Source: Alentia gelatinosa (Eukaryota > Annelida > Polychaeta > Phyllodocida > Polynoidae). From it: DNA of 64,000 bases. This document shows positions 57,483 through 64,000 of the stretch, piece by piece (position 1 is the stretch's first letter; every line of letters begins with the position of its first letter). Location of the stretch: assembly GCA_950022655.1 (NCBI GenBank), contig OX465580.1, positions 4,325,122 to 4,389,121 on the forward strand. Reading direction: 5' to 3'. A program made the translations under genes and the position numbers. A model generated the notes under the pieces. That model did not search any database. It worked only from the letters and a program-made list of their open reading frames with translations, and was not told where the DNA came from.

Positions 57483-58245
57483 ATCGTGGCCAAGTGTCTG
57501 CGGCAAGATGACCACCTCTATAATACAATAGCTATGTGCTCTATTGCTGTCTATCCGCATTGTATATCCCACCCCACTCCATCATCAAAATCTTCTGGTG
57601 TTTTGTTTAGGGTCTGCGGCAAGATGGCCAAATCTATAACCCAATACCTATGTGCTCTATTGCTGTCTATCTGATTGTATATCCCACCCCACTCCATCAT
57701 CAAAATCTTCTGGTGTTTTGTTTAGGGTCTGCGGCAAGATGGCCAAATCTATAACCCAATACCTATGTGCTCTATTGCTGTCTATCTGATTGTATATCCC
57801 ACCCCACTCCATCATCAAAATCTTCTGGTGTTTTGTTTAGGGTCTGCGGCAAGATGGCCAAATCTATAACCCAATACCTATGTGCTCTATTGCTGTCTAT
57901 CTGATTGTATATCCCACCCCACTCCATCATCAAAATCTTCTGGTGTTTTGTTTAGGGTCTGCGGCAAGATGGCCAAATCTATAACCCAATACCTATGTGC
58001 TGTATTGCTGTCTATCCGCATTGTATATCCCACCCCACTCCATCATCAAAATCTTCTGGTGTTTTGTTTAGGGTCTGCGGCAAGATAGCCAAATCTATAA
58101 CACAATAGCTATGTGCTGTATTGCTGTCTATCCGCATTGTATGTCCCACCCTAACCCATCATCAAAATTTTCTGGTGTTTTGTTTAGGGTCTGGGGCAAG
58201 ATGGCCAAATCTATAACACAATAGCTATGTGGTCTATTGCTAAGG
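57483..58245 (+). repeat. 115-bp tandem repeat
   Basis: About 6.5 units of 115-117 bp, each with GGTCTGCGGCAAGATGGCCA, CCCACCCCACTCCATCATCA and TCTTCTGGTGTTTTGTTTAG. Middle units (57611-57955) are nearly identical; outer units diverge, as usual for unequal exchange. Confidence 0.93.
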
Positions 58246-58457
58246 ACAATATCCAGAGGGGGCCACTTTAAAAAGGCACTTTATGAGGCAGAGTAACCAC
58301 CAACAATGTGCTTCCAGTGTCACCACCTCTGTCTCTTTGTATTTTTTTGTTTTCTCACATTTAACCCACTTCGGAATACTAATAGAGATTTCTGGACATT
58401 GACCGAGTCATATACTCATAGTGTGATTAATTACTAATATAACTGAGCATGTTTTAA

Positions 58458-58724
58458 ATGGAAGAAGAAGAAGCCCTACATGGTCTGGCTCAGTTACCAC
58501 TAGAGAGAGAAAGAGAACGGGAGGGAAGGTGTACTAGGTCCAGGGAGAAGGAAAACATAGAGTTAGCAGTGCCTAAATATGGGTGCTTTAGGATTTATAT
58601 CGGTTTTAGTATCTGGAACAGTTTGTCAACAGAGCTGCAACTAACTTCATCTAAAAATATGTTTAAAAAAGAAGTGGCGAAGAGAGTAAAGGAATATATG
58701 GAGGCAGATAGTTCAGACCTCTAA
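58458..58724 (+). pseudogene. LINE ORF2 C-terminal fragment
   Basis: After a charged start, VPKYGCFRIYIGFSIWNSLS and TELQLTSSKNMFKKEVAKRV match the WNSLP...MFKK end of CR1/L2-type ORF2. Similar to 55854-56057. No RT core is attached. Confidence 0.5.
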
Positions 58725-58879
58725 CTTGTGGATAGAGGACAGTTTTATTGCTTCGTGCGGATATTGCAACCTGTATTGCATATATTGGTCAGCATGATGC
58801 ACAAGGGCTAAGGTATGTCTAGTATTCATTATTCATGAAAAGAACATGTATATCTGAGAGCTATTAATATAATAATAAT

Positions 58880-60560
58880 TATTAAGTGGAAAAGAGCTCA
58901 GAAAACAGGTAATGTAGAAGACTGGAAACAGGCAAAAACACTTAGAAATAGCGCTAAAAGACTAATTCAAAATGCGAAAAGGGATTATATTACTAGTTGC
59001 ACCACAAAAGATAGTAAAAAATTCTGGATGAGCATGGAGACACTAATAAGATCAAAGAAAAAGTTGTCTACGATTAAAATTACAGACCCCAAGAGTAGAC
59101 CTAAAGAGCAGACCTAAAAGATAATGAAGTGGCTGATCATGTTAACCAATTCTTCTCGTCTACAGGTAGCAAACTAGCCGACAAATTTGATAAGCCATGG
59201 GAAGATGATACTGATGAGACTAAAGCTCTCATGTATGATATTGAAATCTCAGTGGAAGATGTCATTGAAGCGATAAAACAAATTGACATAAAAAAAGCTT
59301 CCAGTATCAAATATGTGTCGTCTGAAATCCTTAGGGACGGGTTCCTCGTTTTACACAGACAACTCCTTTGCTTATTCCGATGCTCTGTCAGAAAAGAAAT
59401 TTTTCCTACAGCATGGAAACATGCATTAGTGGTACCCTTAATGAAAACTAGCTTTAATAACGATGCTGGTAATCACTGATCTCACTGATCAAAACTGAAT
59501 AATATGAACAATGGTGAGATAACCCTAACCACCTTCTTAGATCTAACCAAAGCCTTTGATATGGTCAATCATGAAATATTGATATATAAAATGAAGAAGT
59601 TAGGCATATCCGAACAATTAGTTAACTGGAGCAAAAATTACCTAATAGGTCGATCCCAAAGCACTCTAGCTCACAATGTCTTATCTCAAGCAGAGATCAT
59701 TAACTGCGGAGTACCCCAGGGATCAATTCTTGGACCCCTTTACTTCCTAATGTTCATTAATAATATTGATAGCTCATTGCAACATTGCTCGGTCAATCTT
59801 TATGCAGATGATGCTGTAATAGTAACCTCGGAGCTGATGTCGATAAATTAATAAAGCAAATGGAGACTGACACTCACAATATAAGCAGCTGGTGTGATAA
59901 TAACCGCCTAACAATCAATCCTAGAAAATCCAAAACTATGGTAGTTGGTACCAGCCAAAGGCTAAAAAGGCTACCAAAAATAGAAATCAGTCTAAAAAAT
60001 GATACACTGGAACAAGCCAAAACCTTTGATTATTTAGGGGTAACACTGGATAGCAACCTAACCTACACAAAGCACCTATCAAAAACAATACCTATCTAAA
60101 GAACAAGCTGTGTTAATTTATAAAGCAGGGGTATTGCCATACATAGAATATGCTGATATCATGTATCATAATACCAACGCAGGACTGTTGAGCAAATTAC
60201 AAAGATGTCAGAACAAAGGGCTACGGTTTTGCTGTAATGCAGTTCTTCCTTTGAATACTAACAAACTACATACTGTCTGCAAGATTAATAGGCTAGCCGA
60301 TCGGAGAGAAGCTAACTTGTTGAATACTGCGTTTGTAAGGTCCAAAAAGTGTGTTAGACTCCAAGAAGTAAACCGTAATACGAGACTACACGGAGCGCCG
60401 GTTTTGAGGGTTAGCAACAATATCAAATTACATAAATACTAGGATTCGGTAGAATTCAAGTCAGCCATGTACTGGAATGCCCTGAGTAAGGAGCAAAGAA
60501 ATGTTTTGGATAAGAATACCTTTAAGAGGCTCTTGAAGAAAAAACTCAAGGCTTGATTAA
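58880..60560 (+). pseudogene. CR1/L2-like LINE ORF2, 5'-truncated and internally deleted
   Basis: Begins at the pre-RT linker (NVEDWKQAKTLRNSAKRLIQ). Then fingers (ASSIKYVSSEILRDGFLVLH), palm A (TFLDLTKAFDMVNHEIL), B (GVPQGSILGPLYFLMFINNI), C YADD at 59801-59812, WCDNNRLTINPRKSKTMVVG, FDYLGVTLDSNLTYTKHL, VLPYIEYADIMYH and the C-terminus to about 60555. There is no endonuclease. About 60-70 residues are missing near 59480 (NDAGNH runs straight to MNNGEITLT), and several frameshifts occur (near 59110, 59850, 60100, 60440). Sequence differs from the 4923 element, so a separate family. Confidence 0.88.
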
Positions 60561-60744
60561 TTGTCAACAATTAATTATCAATGACTGTGGACCTTAGCAA
60601 AATAAGATAGGCATCAGTTGCTAAAACCATATTTTGATATGTTTGCTACATTTGTGTCTAAACTGCTCGCATATGTTATATAATTAAGTCTAATAAATGA
60701 GCGTGATTACCTGATGATTCCCTTAGGCCATGTTGAGAAGGTTG

Positions 60745-61495
60745 TTTGTTTTTTTTAAGGTTTTTATTTATACTGGAGTGAAAAACAGCTTGGCATAACA
60801 ACGCCTATCCTCCGTTGGCTCCAGTCAACATTTCCCTTGAATAGCCCGGTGTTCAGATTATGGACTTACATGGCATTTAACAGGTACATAACAAATTTAC
60901 TAAAAGATTGACATTTGATAATCAATATCCAAAAATGCAAGATAATCCAGACCAGCCATGTGGAAGATGATAAATAACACAGGTGCTGCATGGTGACAAG
61001 TTCATTCGCACTAAATTGATCTTCAGAGTCAATCACAAACCAGATTCCATATTCGCATAGCTTACAATTATAAACACTATGGGAAGGAAACCATCGCTCA
61101 ACATCAAATACACAAATATATTATCGGGAGAAATAACTGAGTCATTTGATGCAGTTATTCAGATAACCGGAATTCAATGCGCACATATAACCATGTAACT
61201 TCCCAAACTCATTCCTACGACTATTGTGTAACCTATTATAGGTGAATTTATTTACGGTACTCATGTTTATCTTCAGTAAGTGTGATGATTGACTGTATGG
61301 TAAAGATTTTCATGTTGCTCAATAACTGACCAGCCGATTGGTACTCTTGAATGCATATATTTTTCACTGCCAGTCAGTAATCAAATTTTGCATATTGCTA
61401 AAAGTGATGTGAGACTTTTAGAAGCCATGTAAGTCCATAATCTGGACATAGGTAATTGCTAAGAATTTTTTTAACTGGAGTCAGCGGAGGATAGG
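60745..61495. mobile_element. Large inverted-repeat element
   Basis: Left arm (AACGCCTATCCTCCGTTGGC from about 60803; GATTATGGACTTACATGGC at about 60857) is matched by the inverse at 61424-61490 (GCCATGTAAGTCCATAATC; GCGGAGGATAGGCATT). The arms are about 80 bp and diverged; no coding between them. Confidence 0.75.
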
Positions 61496-61499
61496 CATT

Positions 61500-64000
61500 A
61501 CATTGCAACTTATTAGAAAATCTGCTAGGATGACCTCTATCTAGTAGATATTCCCCAATCAGAAATCTCTCTTTCTAGTTGTTTGAAACTGGAAATGTTA
61601 AATCAAGGTTGGAGAGGGGGGAGATGATTAAACTCAGATTATTGAGATACTATATTCCAGACACAATTAGTTTTTGTAGGCATATCTATTCATCAGATTT
61701 ATAAAAACTCAAATGGATAAATGGGGTGGGGGAAGGGAGGGATAAAAATGGGGAAAAGGAAAAAAAAGAAACTAGTTCTGAAGAAAGGCTGCAGAAAATG
61801 TTTCCTCGGATAGTAATTACACCATAAGGCCAAGTATTTAAGGGAATGATCAATTTTAAGGGGAAATAGAATTAGCTTCATGGTATTATTTTGTAAAACC
61901 CAGACTTCATAGGCTGGTCTCACAGTCCAAAGTTCTGATAACATAGCATCCAGGGAACTGGAGGGGGGAGGGGGACTGGTAAAAGGAAGTGTAAAGCTAT
62001 AGGGAGCGGCTGCAGTTACACTTTACAAGCATTTTAGGGAGTGGAAATCGTGATGTTTTTCTTCCTGAATAGGATCTCCATGTGCTTGGATATTGAAAAG
62101 GATATGGGGCTATAAGTAGCTAAAACATAACATACAGTCCGTAGTGTGTTTTCACTTCCCATTTTTTTAATTTCTGCAAAAATGTTCAAGCTGTAAAACA
62201 ATATAAACCACTTTTGGTAATCTATAGATAGAATTATGTTATGTCTATGAATTTTACTTCTGTATTCTAATATTCTTAAACTATATAATCAGATGTGATA
62301 TTTCTCACTGTAACCCCCTTTGAATATTCTGTATTGGTCATTTTAACATTCTAGATTGGCCCAAAGGTCAGATATAGAAGTTGAATGGACAAATAAAATA
62401 GGGTTACTTTATTGTGCCATAGTGTTTAAAATACATTCAAAGAAATCAAAAAGAATGATATTGGTTGCCATGGCAACTGAAAATGTAAAAGACAGACTAC
62501 AGATTAATTCTACTTATCATATGAGAATAGAATCCCAGGTTTCAAAAGAGTCTAACAAGGCAGCACAAAATAATGAACTTCCGAACTTGACATGTTTTAT
62601 TTACATGTCATATAAGAATAGAAGCCCAAGTTTGAAAAGAATCTAACACAGCATTATGAAATAACAAACTTCCAAACTAGACACATATTTTTACCAGATA
62701 ACCCCATGGGAGGCTGGTTAGGAAAGGGTTAAGCAATATGGCACCACCTGAGGATATTTTAGCTCGCCAATTAAATGTATCTGGATACATTTAATCAGTG
62801 GCAGACTGCAGTTTCACACTCTCAATTCTTCAGTGGTCAACTCATGAAAAAGAGGGCCTTTCCCTATGTAATGATGATTTCTACCATAACACTATTCACA
62901 CATATAAGAACGCCACCAGTTTGTCTATTGGAAATATGTACTCAGCTGTAGCTTAGGAAGGGATTATCTTCAGGTTTCTCTGTGAGATGGAAATTATACT
63001 CCCCAACCAATGAAGTAAGTGCTGAGCAATAAGATGGAAATGGTCTGTTGATGGGGTTGATGATTGTGCACTTAATAAATCCCCAAATGCACCACCTGCC
63101 AACCTTTGTACAGTGCCCATTTCATGGGCAGGTTGAACTCATAAATGTGTTTCATCATATACTTGGAGCAGGAAGATATGGAACACCACCAAAATAGACT
63201 AGGCTAGATGAGATTTATGCTTGATCAAAGTTCAGTCTGCATATGATTGGTTGGTCTAAAATGACAATTACTACAATAAAGTATGGTCTCATGTCTCATG
63301 TAATATCTCCCATTAAAGTAATGGTGTATTGCAGTAGCTTAGTCAAAGATGTAATAAATGTTATGTCATGCTAAATAAGACAAAAATCGGGGGGGGGGGG
63401 TGTTTCAGAAAGTGTGCCATAATATTTTGGGGGTGGTATGAAATGTGTGACAAAGTGAGACAGGGGGGTGGGGGAGGGGGTCCTAAAAATGCCCTAAAAA
63501 AGTGTGACATAATGTATGGACAGCCCCCAAGCTCCTATCTTCCCAGCACAAGGGGAAACAAGGAAAGAGGTTGTTGACTGCTATCAATTCACCGCTGATA
63601 GATCATCTCTATTCCCAAGTTAAGGAGACATTGGACAATAACTGAAAGGAGTATCAGGAACACTGATAGATTGTGAGTACAGCTGCAACCAAGAGGACTT
63701 GTATCAAATGAAATCTTGCAAATACACAAATCAAGAGGTGATTTGCCAGATTATACAATGCCCCCAAAATTCTGCAGGTCGGCTTATCTATGAAAATAAC
63801 ATGGAATACATTGATAAACATACAATTAATGACATGAATTGGAATAACAATTCGTCATAAAAACAATTTGAGCTCAGATAGCCTCAAATATCTCAAGAGA
63901 ATCTTGACTAAAAGACAGCTATGATGCCCCGAAGACGTCTCAGCCCAAGATATATCGAAGATCCTCTTAGATATTTTGTCTATAGCACACTTTGGTGTTA
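61500..64000. other. No gene recognised
   Basis: A poly-G run and G-rich stretch lie at 63390-63482. Other open frames are short and without recognisable domains. Confidence 0.4.

Overview
This is a eukaryotic, animal-type window. Its genes have introns with GT/AG borders. It is dense in non-LTR retrotransposons, short inverted-repeat DNA elements, a tRNA-derived SINE and several unrelated tandem repeats. I see no bacterial gene organisation, rRNA or CRISPR array. The mix (L1/Tx1-like and CR1/L2-like LINEs, a Crypton-like fragment, a CARD caspase) fits a marine invertebrate, possibly a mollusc; that assignment is inference and weak.

The one host gene I can support lies on the minus strand from 56661 down to 29286. 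Twelve exons with consistent splice phases join into 1446 nt: 481 codons plus a stop. It encodes a CARD-containing initiator-type caspase: CARD (about residues 1-97), a low-complexity linker (108-226), the p20 region with catalytic His310 and Cys371 (QACRG), and the p10 region ending in KQLPC...FYFFPG. By eye, both arginines that normally form the Asp-binding S1 pocket are replaced (Pro249 and Cys405), although the His/Cys pair is intact.

Region by region: 1-4.4 kb holds foldback repeats and microsatellites. 4.5-8.0 kb is a minus-strand LINE whose ORF1 carries a NADAR (YbiA-like) domain and whose ORF2 has lost its endonuclease. 8-14.3 kb has little. 14.3-14.6 kb is a foldback element with an inverted copy at 39.9 kb. 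15.8-23.5 kb holds a plus-strand LINE ORF1 with an intact 500-aa reading frame (coiled coil, RRM-like, NADAR), and downstream an L1/Tx1-like ORF2 with only a few lesions and an A-rich tail. 24-28.8 kb holds dispersed repeats, a decayed Tx1-like fragment and a TTAA-flanked element with a 35-bp palindromic tandem array. 29.3-56.7 kb is the caspase gene. Its introns contain LINE pieces, many TIR elements, a 7.2-kb satellite of 202-bp units, an inverted minisatellite, a 24-bp minisatellite and a SINE. 57.2-64 kb holds a MITE, a 115-bp tandem repeat, a plus-strand CR1/L2-like LINE and a large foldback.

The most notable items are the caspase with an apparently altered substrate pocket, and the recurrence of a NADAR domain fused to ORF1 proteins of two different LINEs in one window.
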